Origin: Parastagonospora avenae f. sp. tritici 18332-5
Taxonomy: Eukaryota; Ascomycota; Dothideomycetes; Pleosporales; Phaeosphaeriaceae
Assembly: GCA_022559985.1 (NCBI GenBank)
Contig: JAFJTR010000044.1
Location: 124,001-188,000 of the forward strand
DNA: 64,000 bases
Reading direction: 5' to 3'
Position numbers and translations under genes: made by a program. Below are positions 45,001 through 56,936 of the stretch, piece after piece. The notes under the pieces are model-generated. The model was not told the origin of the DNA. It ran no database searches and saw only the letters and a list, made by a program, of their open reading frames with translations. The first letter of the stretch is position 1, and each line of letters begins with the position of its first letter.

Positions 45001-48000
45001 TCTTAGCGCTGCACATACTGTGTAGATACGAAGTTGCCCTATCTTTCAAAAGTTCTAGTGGTCTCGCTTCCCCTGGTCGTTGCAGTTGGGACGAGACGCT
45101 CTGAGATGGGTTAGAATAACGACCAGTGCCAGAGTTCGTTAGCTTGACCGACCACTTCTGGAAGGCAGCACAGAATGAGGGTTGCGACCGCAACATACGG
45201 GGCGTGCACTTGTGACGCCAAAAACCACCAAGACGGGTGATTGCCAGAGTAATGCTCGCCATAAGCGTACCGGCCATTCGGAACTTTCAACATGTCGTCG
45301 TATCAGTGATGAAGAACGCAGGCATCAATTGAGCCGTACCATGTCCGTGGTGCCAATGGCGACATGATCGCCGAAATCCCGGTACGGCATGCTATATTAT
45401 TGACTGATAGTCCCGTACTCCCTAGAATGTCGCAAACCCAATGCTGTGCGACGCCGGAGGTCCAAATTTGGCTCGACTGACACTGGACAATTCGCATTCT
45501 AATGCGAGCCAGCAGGGGTAAGATTCTACCGCAAAGATACAGAAGTCCATTCCAGAGCTAGGAAGCGAGCATGACCGTTGCAAACACGCCATGAATCCGT
45601 GGTGGTGTTCAACCGCTGTTGGTCGGCTTCGCCGCGTGTGGAGATGGATAGTGCACAGTCTAATTGTTGGCGTCGGCCTCGCCTAAGCATCTGACCCCGC
45701 AAGGAGGGCAGAAGACAACCGACTGAATGGTTTAGCGTCTCAGACAGATCCTTCCCGCACATACTTTGCTGTGTTGGGGTTATCCTAGGCCGGGCCGCAG
45801 AAAAGCAGGGGTTCGGCGTCATGGGTTATGGAGACATAGGTTGCTCCGCTTACAAAAATTGCTTTTCGACCCTCCCAAAGGCTCAAGAGTCCCGCCGTAC
45901 AGAGATGCCGTACAGAGATTGCAAGTGGTGTGATCTTCAGAGCAGAGCCTCATGCAAGGTCTCCATCGCTCGAGCTTAGATGATTGGCCCGCTCGTACAC
46001 TCGGATTTCACATGTCGAAGTTTCCGTGCTGCAGCACCAGGCTCCATGGAGATGCTTGCGTCCTGGTGGTCCGCACACACGCCAATCATCGCGACTCGTC
46101 CGCGCTGTCATACAAAGAAAACGTGCTAGTAATCCACAGGTGCCTATTATCTGGCAGAAGGGTAATCGCACGAGATGAACAAGAATGAACTCCGACGATA
46201 TGTAACTCGACGGTGCGTCCTCCAGCAACCGTCATCTTGTCGCCCTGCTGGTGGGATGAGCTAAGTTGCAGGACCCTGACCTAGCAGCGAAAAGCAATGT
46301 GACTTCACTCTTGAATTCGAGACCAGCGATGTCGACAGAACTTGGGCTCTGGATAGATTGCAACCAGCAAGCCGTGTGTGGGCGCTGGCCATTGCTCCAT
46401 GGATGGTCTGTGCATGTCTGAATCTGGACCCCTCTTCGCCAACCCCTGCTGCACAAGGTGGTCGGTCCAGGCCGTATGCTGCCGGTTACATATCTGCATG
46501 TGCGAAGTCAAGCAGTCACTGGCGTGTACGAGAAGTTTACCGTATGTACTGGCAGTTGTAGATTCGGGACCCCTCGGACTTTCGGGAGCCCATTGTATCC
46601 AAGGCCTGATGTACACAGTACACTTCGTTGTTATTCTTGTTGGGAGTTTGACATGGATGGTGGTCGGCGACTTCAGCCTTGGTTCGTCACAAACCCGGCT
46701 GCCAGAGGTATTACCTTTGTCGATCTCTGTCTTGCCGCCCTGCAAGAGGTCCAATTTTTTGAAATGGCATATCGCTGACTGAATGAGGAAAACAATTGTA
46801 GGCAAGAGGACGTGGTCGAAGTAAAGTTTTTTCTGAGGCGGACGATGAACCATCAGACCGGGTTGCCCATTTCCTCAGCTCCTCGGGGCGGGAGCACAGA
46901 AAGGGCATGCACACCGGCGCCTCTCCGTGGCTTCAACAGTCCGCGGGATTTATATCAACGGCAGATTGCCGTTCGACCTCCAATCACCCAGTCTGAGCCT
47001 TATTCCATAAGTATGAAATGTTAACAACGAGGAGCTGTTGTCACTGTTGGTGTTGAATGACGGCTGCTCCGGTTTGCGAATGCGAGAACCCCAATCGCAC
47101 ACCTCGAATTGACACCGACATGATTGGAACCACATTTCAAATCGGGCCGAAGATGAATCGTCGAAGCAAACAATTGCGCCTGAGCTCCATACTTGCAAGA
47201 GATGTATACTGATAGAATTGAGAGCGATAGATGGTTCCGAGTCTCAGACACTGGGTCTGCCAGATAGCCTCCCACGGCTCTTGCCAGCTATCGCTTGGTC
47301 TTCTCATACAGTCTTCGGTTTGGATACTTTCCCGACATTTCAGTATGGGACGCCAATAGAGGTTTGTATGCAGGTTTGATCGTTGATGAGGTGTGTGTGT
47401 CTACGCGGCACCGTGCTTTCTTTGGGTGGCGAAAATCACAACACGGCGCTAACGCAATTAGGCTAAGATGTAAACATCTTCCTTTCTAAACGACGTCTAA
47501 GTAGAAAGCAAGGTCGAGAATCTGGACGTCAGTCACTTGTCTTCCGTATATTAGATCCGCGATAATACATCTTTACTTCCTAAGTGGGTTTGCAACCGGA
47601 GGGATCGAGACGTTGTCGAAGATGTCCGCATCACGATGTCGATGTAAGGGGCTACGCTCAGGGAGCTATCGCACAGGTATACTGAGGTTGTGTTTGATAG
47701 AGAAGAGAACTATAGAAGCTTGAGCTCTCAAGACATACTCTGAAATCGGCTCGGCATAACGTACGGCCGGACTCAGTGGTTCTGGTCTGAGCGCTGCTCA
47801 GACGCCGTGATCAGTGCGCCTGGCCGCGTGACCGAGATGCCATCGAGGAACTCATCGATTGGGCTTCAGCCCATCACAGTCGACGATAGTCGACGAGGTA
47901 CCTTCGCGGCTTCTAGTATCGCGTGTATCAAGCTGCATGAGCTTAGTTTTGGTACTCGAAGAATGGGCTACAGGTCCCCATCGCCTGCTCCTGCCACCAA

Positions 48001-48272
48001 TCGAAGTAGCAGTACAAGCTCGGAGTGTCATGGATCTCGACTCGATGGCTCGAAAGGCCGCACGGGACCCATACGATGAATGTGGATGACCGAACACTCG
48101 GGACTTCGTGCGATAAGACCACTAGAGTCGTGTATGCTAAACAAAACCTGCCCAAATAGCGGAGGCACAATGCTCTGAAGTTGCAAAAGCACGAACACTG
48201 CTCACCAAAATCAAATAGACTCCTACGACTACCGTAGCAACCCGCAACAGCTACATCCTTCGTTGGACGGCA
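42042..48272. other. Six-kilobase interval without a supported gene
   Basis: Many short frames overlap on both strands (longest 182 codons, 46305-46853 minus), but none shows a domain, consistent codon bias or splice pattern. The 42.6-43.9 kb part is GC-rich. I found no terminal repeats, transposase or reverse-transcriptase motifs. It could hold regulatory DNA for the C2H2 gene, noncoding RNA or unrecognisable relics. Confidence 0.5.
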
Positions 48273-50152
48273 ATGAAGTACCGCATTATCCTTACTAGGC
48301 TTCTTGCCTCCAATCTTGTGACTGCTGTTTCAATTCCACTACCTCCCACAGAACCCTCCATTCTTGAGCTACTATTTGAACATTCAAAGTCTACCAATCG
48401 AGAAAACGATTTTTCGTTTCAGAATGTGACTCTACCAGACTTATTGTCGACAAGCGTAGCGAGACTACCTTCAGTGCTGCCTATAGCTTAGAGAGCCCAA
48501 CAGCACAGCTGTGGGCGTCAAAGCATGACGAAATCAAGAAGTTTGTCAAAGAGGAGGAAGTCGAATTCAAGAAGAGTCCTACAACGCCCTCATTTGCTGT
48601 TCATTTCAGGAATAAATATGCTCCAAAGCTCGCACCAAGCTCTGTCTTCTGCGATATTGTTGGAGCATGCAGCATTGGAAGCTGTGACAATCTGGACGAC
48701 AACCTGCCGGTTGAAGTGCACCAGATAGTTTACCTCGTTTTTGAGCAACTCTCCGGCGTCGCTCATATCATGGCAGTATCCGCCAAGGCAACGAGTGATG
48801 CTCGACCCTTCATAATGGGTATCGTAGATTGGCTTGTCGACAAGTTCACCGCCGCGGATGAAATCGAGCAGGCCCTCAATCGAAAACATCTTATACATAA
48901 GATGGTCATGGCCGCGGTCAACGCGGTCGTGCTTGTTGCTTCAGGTGGAACTGCGTTCCCACCCCTGTACGTTGCCGATTCGTTTGGGCTTCAATTTCTC
49001 AACACAGCCGCCAATATCATCGGGGGCAGTTATATTGGCGCAGCAAGTATTTTCAATGCAGGAACTTACGATGTCCCTGATTACAGCGTAGGTGTCAAAT
49101 CTTGGTTGACTGCTACCCTGAACACGATTTTGGACAACCGATAGCGCAGAGTCGATGAAGATCTCTGGGATCTGTCGAAAGGCGGTATCAATTCAAAGAA
49201 TATGACTACTTTTGATCTTCTGGCCAGCAAAGACTTTCTCGCGCCAGATCCGAACCTTCAGGTGTATCTGGCGGAAAGGGAAAAGCAATATTTGCTTGCA
49301 ACGTCTGTGAACGCTGCCTGGCGCTTCGTACGACCGTACGTTATTGATGCTGACGCACCCCTGGTGGTTGCTTGAGCGACAATCGGGGCCGAGTAGAGCA
49401 TCGAGTCTGCTTGGAAGAGGCACCTACACGTTCCTATTGGCTTTTCAACATAGGCCAAGGTCAAGAGCGCGACTCCTTAAAGAATGACCAGGCGCAAGCC
49501 ACTGCTCCTTCTGGATGGTACATGTTCGACAACACAGGTTCGCAGACACTCAACTTCACCAAAAAATGTGTCGTTCGATCTTCCCTGATGATGGATCGTA
49601 ATAATCTCGCCGATGCTGTGGATCAATCGGATTTGTCACCGTTAGCTCCGCGCTCGAAAGGGAAGGCGTGGTCATGCCTGGGATGGATACCATTCACTGG
49701 CCCAGTGATCCGGAGAAAACGAAGCACATAGGCAGCGTTCCTGGCGCATTCAGCATTCCGATCTTGCGCAATCCCGGCGGAGAAGCCATCTCGAGTGTTG
49801 GGAAAGACAAGAGCCGAAACTATACCTGTATGTCTGGAGAGTTTTCATGGGAGAGTGGGTGGTCTATTGAGAAGAATACGACGTTGCAGTTTCTCAAGCG
49901 TTCTGGGTTCATGTACTCTGAGGACTGGGAGGACTATTGCCCTGGTCACAACGGTTGCGAAGTTGAGAACATCATCGACTGGCATGCCGATATCAATGCC
50001 TTTCGTAAGGATGGCGATCCTGAGATCCCCAAGAAGCTCAAGCATCCGTTCAAGAAGTGCACAAGCCCCAAGTCGCACGACCATCAGGGCACTCCCAACA
50101 AAGGGAAATTGAAAACGAGGGTAGCGTGTACCAACTGCGGTGTACTGGCTTC
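48273..50152 (+). pseudogene. Frameshifted gene for a secreted fungal protein
   Basis: A signal-like start (MKYRIILTRLLASNLVTAVS) is followed by coding-like pieces in three phases. Phase 2 runs from about 48458 (SETTFSAAYSLESP, VFCDIVGACSIGSCDNL, VYLVFEQLSGVAHIMAVS) to TAG at 49142, continues RRVDEDLWDLSKGGINSKNM, then stops at TGA near 49372. A second phase carries APTRSYWLFNIGQGQERD and SGWYMFDNTGSQTLNFTKK. A third carries VVMPGMDTIHWPSDPEK, NYTCMSGEFSWESGWSIEK and YCPGHNGCEVENIIDW to the end. At least two frameshifts and two stops separate them. The layout resembles secreted fungal proteins of the DUF7872 kind, an uncertain call. It overlaps no other gene. Confidence 0.62.
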
Positions 50153-50278
50153 TTTTCATGCAACTTTGCTATTCTCCGCCCCGACATCAACTTACCCCCA
50201 GCTCCGTTTCTATACAACCTATTTAGTAATAGCATGTCCTTCTTCAACGCGCCCAGTCCTTATCTATACCACCACCCT

Positions 50279-51224
50279 TCACAAAACCAAACTCCCATTC
50301 ACCCCCGTAACTAACCCAATCTCCCCGGGAATAATGGTCCCCACCTCCACCGCCGCCGCATGATGTCTCGCCAGATTCCCATAAACCGGCATATACCTAT
50401 CCAACCACGGCAGTACCTCCTTCGCACCCGGGGTCCCGCGCCAATCCCGCATCAAATCGCACACAATCGCGAACAGCGAGTACATCTGCACTCCGGCGCG
50501 GGCCATTTGGTCGTTAGCCGTGTCGCGCACGAGCTCGGTGGTTGTGCCCGATGCTTCGACGTTGGCGTAGACGGAGTAGCCGGCGGCGCGCAGGCTGAGG
50601 GAGAGAAAGGCAGTGCAGACGTCGGTTGTTATACCGGCGAGGATGATTTGCTTCTTCCCTGTGGCCTCGATGGCGGCGCGGAAGGAGGGGTTGTCCCAGG
50701 CGCTGTGAGAATATCAGTAATTTGGGATATGGGGAAGATGGGGGAGATGTACTTTACTTCGCCTTGACGGCGGATGAAGGGGGCGTTGGGGTACATTTCG
50801 ATGAATTCTTTGGGCAGAGGCTGGGATGTGTCAGCTTTCTCGCCTCATAGTACTTGCAAGTGGGCTTACGCCGTTGGGACCAGTGTCTGCAGATGTAGAT
50901 AGGATCACGGGGAGATCGAACAGCTGGCCGATGGAAGCATGTGCCATGATGTTGTTTTGGTAAAGAGTCGGGTCCCAGTCACGGGCGATGTGGTAGAGAC
51001 CAACTTGGATGTCGAGGATGAGGAGGAGCTGTGTGGCAGGTCAGGAATGGGGATCGTAGCAGGGCGTAGAGCACATACAGAGTTGTTCTTGTCGAGACGC
51101 TCCCATGGTACAGCTGATGTCTTGTTAGAGTTTGGTGCGTACTACAACTGGATATCTTACAGTTACCGTAGACAGCGTCGGCGAGGCTGATGATTAGAAG
51201 ACTGATGGCGGCCAGAAACTTCAT
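50279..51224 (-). CDS. Secreted isochorismatase-family (YcaC-like) hydrolase
   Basis: Five exons (51167-51224, 51079-51113, 50870-51028, 50753-50820, 50279-50702) join to 247 residues. After a signal peptide (MKFLAAISLLIISLADAVYG) come LLLILDIQVGLYH (catalytic Asp37), FIRRQGEVNAWDNPSF (Arg in place of the Lys of other isochorismatases, as in YcaC) and LAGITTDVCTAFLSLSLRAAGY with the nucleophile Cys136. The YcaC-type end DLMRDWRGTPGAKEVLPWL is also present. The superfamily hydrolyses amides or vinyl ethers; YcaC substrates are not established. A secreted form is unusual, since the bacterial enzymes are cytosolic. The donor of exon 4 is GTACAT, required for the INAW-type frame. Confidence 0.87.
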
Positions 51225-52166
51225 GCTGGTGGTCGAGTTGTGATAATCTGTCAAAGTCCGAAGCCTTTTGTATCGCAACGTGGTGCAGAGCTGGTTTGAT
51301 GAACATCAGGGAGCAACATGGTGTTCTCTTTATACATTCTCAACTCCGGATCTACGCGATATCTGAGAAGTGTCTGCGTCTCAATTTCGAGTTCGAAGTG
51401 CAGCATAGCCCAGCTCGAGCCAATGACAATATCCTTTTGGCCCGCTCGAATTGCCCGTTCCACGCCGCTCGTCCACCGAAAAGCCGGCTGGGCTGCAGTG
51501 ACCACTGCATGGCGAACGAGCTCGACACTCACCGATGCTGAAATTACAATGAGGATATCCAGCCACTTATGTTCATCAAACCCATCATATCCGACATTTC
51601 TATTGGCCGTTGTTCACCCTATGCACGCGGAGTCCGTTTCTCAAATCGTCGTTTATCCATCGCGTAGCTCGCCTCCTCATTAGCACGATTTGAATACGAT
51701 AATAATGCCTAATCTGGTCTTTGATAACTCGCCAACCGCATTGAAGTTGCGTCGTTGCCAAGCGTGCAGCTCGTCCCAAGTTCTTCAAATACGATGCTAG
51801 ACGATTTCCCCACCTTACTGATGCATGTCAGCAAATCTCCGTGTTATTCATCAGCAATTACACATGCTGTTTGCTGGCCATCGCATAAGAGTCGCGTAAG
51901 CATTCGAAGAACGTTACCTGCGCTCGTCGGTAAAATCGTCAAGTGTGTTTATCAGGACTTACTTGCATGTACAAGTGCGTCATTAGGCTTGCTTGCAAAG
52001 TTCTTCGTGAGTAATCGCAAATCTATCGGTCAGCACAAAAGCTGTCCGCGATTCTCATCGCATCAATCATATTTGCAGTTGTATGAAATTCATTCCATTA
52101 CATTACTACTAGCTACATCCAACTATCCTGTCATTCTACTTTTCTTTCGATCATCGACGCACAACT
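51225..52166. other. Intergenic, promoter of the YcaC-like gene
   Basis: About 940 bp without a supported gene; frames here are short and lack features. Confidence 0.6.
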
Positions 52167-53542
52167 CTATGCACCAAGTCCGTGTCGCGACAAAAAGTCC
52201 TGAATAACTTGGTATCCAGCAGTAGCGTTGTACTGGAAGTTGAGACCATGGCCGGCACCTGGCTGAACGTACGCCTCAAAGGCCTTCGAGCCAGGGTACG
52301 CCGCAGCGACACCAGCTGGAATGTTCGCCGCTGTACTGTTGGGAAGCTTGCCGTAGCAGTTGCCACCGCAGAAAGGCACGTCGTGCTCGCCGGTGATGAC
52401 GAGTACAGGTCCGGTGAAGGGGCTCGACGCTGGCGAGCTGCCGATGGTCAGGAGCTCACCAGTCGTTACGGGCTGCTTGGTCTGCTCGCCCATGAGTGCC
52501 AGGTTGATGTCGTAGTTGTCGGGGTACAAGAAGGCGTATTGGAGAGATGTCAGGTCGGAGGAGACCATGTAGCCGGAGGGGTAGTTGTACTTGAAGGTGG
52601 TCTTGTTGAAGCCGGTGATGAGGTCGAGGACTTCGGTGGTTGCGACCTCATCCCAGACTTGTTGCTCGGAGAGATCAACGCCGGCGGATTTGAGTACTTT
52701 CGTGAGTGCGGGGACAAGGTTGTTGTCCATGCCGTACTGGACTGCGAGTTTGCGAACACCCTCGTTGGATGAGTTGCCGAGGCGGAGGGGCTGGTTCTGG
52801 CGCGCGCTGTGTAGGTTCCACCCGGCTACGATGTATGGGAGGAATTGACCGGCTACGGAGAATCCGGTGAGAATGACTCCATCGGTGTTGTTCGGGTACA
52901 AAGCTGACAGCCAGTATGACTGGACTGATCCAAAGGAGTGACCAACATGGATAACCTTCTCGTAAGCCTTACCAATTTCAGGGATCGATCCATGGCGGAT
53001 CTTAGTGGTGACTGCGTTGAGAGCCTCGACTTCGGCTTGGGCTTGAATCTCGTTGAAAGGGTCACCGTGGGAAGAGTTGCCAATGCCGAAGCGATCAATG
53101 GCTAGTGTGCTGTAACCAGACGCAAGAGCGGTGTTCACATAGCTGTAGTTATAGTTTTGGTAGGGCAGGTCCCAATAGCTGATGGTTGTTAGCGACTCTG
53201 ATGAAAGTTCGGCTGGTCTGTGGCATACGTCTTGTCGAAACCAATTCCATGGGTTAGGAGCTGAATCTTCCCGCTGCTCTTGTCTGAGCAGCAGTACTGG
53301 GCAGAAATGTTGTAGCTACCCTTCAGGGTCTGGTACCCTTCGAGCAATGTCGCTGTGAGGTTGTTCTGGTATTCTACGAAACGGGTCGCGAAAGCGCCGG
53401 TGTCCAAGTTGCTCTCTACAGGCAATTTCTTGAACTGCCCTTGTCGTGAGGAAATGTCGACGGGGATTAGAAAGGTCGTGCACTCTCTGGCCGCCGCGAT
53501 ACCGGCTAAAAGAAGTGGCGCAAACACCTTGATGGGAGTCAT
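52167..53542 (-). CDS. Secreted alpha/beta hydrolase
   Basis: Exons 53229-53542 and 52167-53178 (intron phase 2) give 441 residues. The ATG at 53542 begins a signal peptide (MTPIKVFAPLLLAGIAAARE). The second exon starts YWDLPYQNYNYSYVN, then GYSTLAIDRFGIGNSSHG, the nucleophile elbow HVGHSFGSV (Ser about 186), an Asp region VLVITGEHDVPFCGGNC and a His in GAGHGLNFQYNA. These fit the alpha/beta hydrolase-1 fold with a complete catalytic triad. Several N-glycosylation sequons (NNLT, YNIS, NTTD-like) fit secretion. The substrate is unknown; an extracellular esterase or lipase-like role is likely. Confidence 0.87.
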
Positions 53543-54869
53543 GATCGTGTTGCGTAAATATGCTCTGGCTGGCGTGTGATCTCTGGTATTGTGGAAGGGA
53601 AAGCCTTGCACTCGGCGTTCACAGTGAAGAGTCCCTCATATATACACAGACCTTACCCATATAGATGACCTAGATGATACTACATCTAGCTGCAGGCACA
53701 TCATAGCATATTTCAAATAACCACTATTGAGATCCATCACGGCTCGGCGCGAATTTTCGTCACCACTCGGTGTTTCCATCCTCTTAGTGCACCTAGCAGT
53801 CGTGCTATTTAAATTCAATGTCGTGCGACCAATGGCATTGAGCCGGGCGTGTCCGCTTACTACATGTGCAGGTAACTTGTGGGAAGTCTCTCCGGCATTT
53901 GAGGACCGGGAAGACTGGTGCCGAGATAAATGCACAGCATTTCCATGTACCTGGGGAAGCGGATCTAGTCATTTTGTCGTAAGCGGTGGCAAGTAGCGTG
54001 GTTAGCCTCAGTACTTTCTTCTAGTGCACGTTAGCACATAGCCCGGTGCGGAGAAGCGTTATTGTTATTCGAGCGCAAGCCAGGAACATCGAGATGTGCA
54101 GTTTCTCTCTTAGAATTACTGTTGAAGGACTAAGATGTATGATGAAAAGCGCCTGGCCGATCCACGCTGCCACGACTACGGCGCATCGTTGCTAAGCTGT
54201 GTACAAATGCCGCGTAATCTGCGTCTTTGTCATTGCTCGTAAGCCAGTCTGTCCTTGCAGGATTTGTTATCGTCCAATTGTCGTCCCAACGGTCTTGTCG
54301 GTACTTGGGCGAGACAAGCAGCTGCATCGTCGGGTCGGAGGCCGGAGGGTGAAGACGACGCTGCACTGCGACTGGACACGGCATGTGAACGACAGCAACA
54401 CGTCCACCAAAGCCTGACCACGCGCTCGACGAACAGGGATGGCCCGTATTTGTGTTTGGTACCTGGTAGGCGTTGTTGGAGAAAAGGGCCTAGGAGCGGT
54501 CGAGATTTGAGATCGTTCCCTGTGGAGATCCGCGGTACGTCATACATTGTAAGTTGCCGTGGTGGCAGTAGCGCGTCAGCCCGGCGAAGAATGTAAACAA
54601 AGAGCAATCAGACGGCTAAACAGAATTCGAATAAAAAGGGAGATATCATCACGTCGGATGTTCTTGACTTCGGCGACTCAATTTTGTTGGGGTTGTTGAA
54701 GAAGGAAGTCGGGTGTCTGCAAGGGGAGAACCCGAACGGGTGGGAGCAGCGAGCTCGATCCTTGAACTTTGCTTGGTGCAACAACATGAACACCATGTCA
54801 ACACATGTAGCCATCTTCTGATTCACTTTGCTCCATGAACTTGATCGTACGCAGCATTTATCATGTTAT
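53543..54869. other. Intergenic, no gene
   Basis: About 1.3 kb: the alpha/beta hydrolase promoter and 3' flank of the first DHCR24-like gene. Overlapping short frames near 54230-54607 have no family resemblance. Confidence 0.55.
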
Positions 54870-56369
54870 TCACGACACCTTTTTCTTCAACATATAATCA
54901 CCCCCCTTCACCGCTTTATAAACCCCATACAGCCCGCTCAAAAACGCATTCGCCTTAATAATCTTCTTCAACATGCCCTTCACGCCCTTCCCGAACTCCT
55001 CCTTTCTTCCTCTATACTTGATTTTATCCCATATCGACGGCAGCGACGTGGCATTGAACTTCCGGCGCAACGCATCGTACTTTTGCTTATCATAGACTTG
55101 CCACCACTCGTCCTCTGTGTAGAAAACCCGCGAGTAAAGCCACTTCAGCCCCCCGAGCTCGTGCATCTTCGCTTCGATGTCGCGGTTCGCGCGCACGTAT
55201 TCGGTTTTGGAGGACGGATAGGGGCCCCAGACGCCTATGTTGATGTATTCACCGTCGTAAACATCGTCCGCGTTGGCGATAGTGTATGGCTTTGGATGAC
55301 CCATTGAACTCCTTCCATCTGACCGCAGCGGACACAACCACAGCGGATATATGTTGAACCTCTGATCAACAAAGTCTGCAAATGCAGCTGCATTGACTGC
55401 AGGGAACGCAATATCCTGGATGATGTAGCGATCTGTATATCCTGAGGCGTGCAGTGCATGGTACATGATTCGTGTGTGCATGAAGTAGTCGAGGAGGAAG
55501 CGTGTGAACCACATGAAGGGCACCATGAAATGCTTGTAAGCGTACATGCCCATCCAGAAAGCGCCGCGGTCGTAGCGGAAGAGGTAATCTTCAATAGGCA
55601 CTAGGTCTGTTGAAGAGTCGACTGTTTGCGCGCGGGATTTTGCATGTATCCAGAACCAGTCGTTCCAGGGTTTGGAAAAACGGCGTATTTGGATGCTCAG
55701 CGATGCAGGCGCGTCGGTGAGGCGGCCTGTGACAATGACCCCAGACGTTTTGGAGAAGAGCACTCCATCCACGTAGTCGTTCTTTTGATCAGCCGTATGT
55801 CGCTGCATCTCAGCTGTCGCATCCTCAAACGAAGTCGTAGGATGATATGTAACTTCCACCATTGACTTCAACGGCACCAATTGCAACTCAACCATTGTCA
55901 GTACACCGAGCGTACCGAAGCTACCTCTCAAGCCTTCAAGGAGCTCTTCATTTTCTGTCGAAGACGCCGTGGCCAGCGTTCCGTCAGCAAGAACCACCTC
56001 CGCACTCAATACCGTGCGGTCAAAGAAGCCATGCTTGAAGCTGCTACTCTCGCCTGCAGTGCCCACGAATCCGCCTCCTACTGTGATGCCGGGAAACTCC
56101 ATCACGACGGGCGGAAGCAATCCGGCCTTCATGGTTTCGCGAACCAGTGCATCCATCGGGACATTTGGCTCGACTTTCGCAATCATTGACTTGGTGTCAA
56201 TCGATAGTACATGATTGAGAGAGCTGACATCGACAATCGCGTCGCGGTCAAAGTTCGCATGGCGGGTGCTGTTGGTGCTGCCATGATAGACTCGGAATGG
56301 TTTTTTGATATCGTAAAAGTGCTGTATGCGAGAACGCACTTTTTCGACAGTTGCGCGGTGTGCGTCCAT
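54870..56369 (-). CDS. DHCR24-like FAD-linked reductase, copy 1
   Basis: This intronless gene encodes 499 residues. The FAD-binding (PCMH) half shows YHGSTNSTRHANFDRD, VDVSSLNHVLSIDT, KVEPNVPMDALV and TVGGGFVGTAGESSSFKHGFFD, followed by LRGSFGTLGVLTMVELQLVP. The C-terminal half has YLFRYDRGAFWMG, YPLWLCPLRS, GEYINIGVWGPYP and YTEDEWWQVYDKQKYDALRRKF, the order seen in delta-24 sterol reductase (DHCR24/DWARF1). The family reduces a C24-C25 double bond in sterol side chains using FAD. Ergosterol synthesis does not need this step, so a different sterol or isoprenoid substrate is possible. A short basic, helical C-terminus may associate with membrane. Confidence 0.86.
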   Translation of the reverse strand: MDAHRATVEKVRSRIQHFYDIKKPFRVYHGSTNSTRHANFDRDAIVDVSSLNHVLSIDTKSMIAKVEPNVPMDALVRETMKAGLLPPVVMEFPGITVGGGFVGTAGESSSFKHGFFDRTVLSAEVVLADGTLATASSTENEELLEGLRGSFGTLGVLTMVELQLVPLKSMVEVTYHPTTSFEDATAEMQRHTADQKNDYVDGVLFSKTSGVIVTGRLTDAPASLSIQIRRFSKPWNDWFWIHAKSRAQTVDSSTDLVPIEDYLFRYDRGAFWMGMYAYKHFMVPFMWFTRFLLDYFMHTRIMYHALHASGYTDRYIIQDIAFPAVNAAAFADFVDQRFNIYPLWLCPLRSDGRSSMGHPKPYTIANADDVYDGEYINIGVWGPYPSSKTEYVRANRDIEAKMHELGGLKWLYSRVFYTEDEWWQVYDKQKYDALRRKFNATSLPSIWDKIKYRGRKEEFGKGVKGMLKKIIKANAFLSGLYGVYKAVKGGDYMLKKKVS

Positions 56370-56936
56370 CTTCGTCGATTCCTAGGTTGGCGTACCTTTT
56401 TTACTAGCTTCCCTTAGCGCGAGGGGCTTCACTTCACAGGATCCCACCTCTTCTTCTATCACCTCAACCACGTTCTGATGGAATCGAAGTTTCCTTCCGA
56501 CGATAGCACAGCCACAATCCGCTCGAACCGTGGATGGGCGCGCGAACTCAATTTCATCCGGCGCGCGTCAACGGGCTTTAGCGAGTGGGGCCACTTCCGG
56601 GCTTCCGGTAATGATGCGATAGACACAATCCGTGACAGAATAATGCAATCCCGTTTTTCGATGATGAACGCGTCTGCCTTTGGAATGAGGTTGCTTCTTC
56701 AATCGCTTGAAGACTACAATGCGTGGTATTCAAGTCGGACCAGATATGGAGATTAGAAGCGCAGCCACACGCGTACCTGCATCAGGAAACGTTGAACTGG
56801 AAGGATCGAAGATGCCGATAGACAGGTGGAGAAGCTCAGCGCTGCCGATGCTTAGACATCGACCGCAACAGTACATTGGCATTGTGTATTCGTCATCATT
56901 CATTCGCGTTGCCAACACCATCCGTCCTCCTGCAAC
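56370..56936. promoter_or_regulatory. Bidirectional promoter between the two DHCR24-like genes
   Basis: 567 bp lie between the two starts. The 92-codon frame at 56478-56756 has no visible features and is left out. Shared regulation of the pair is inferred from the geometry. Confidence 0.5.

Noticed and set aside
46305..46853. 182-codon minus-strand frame
   Set aside because: No domain or signal, and overlapping plus-strand frames of similar length.
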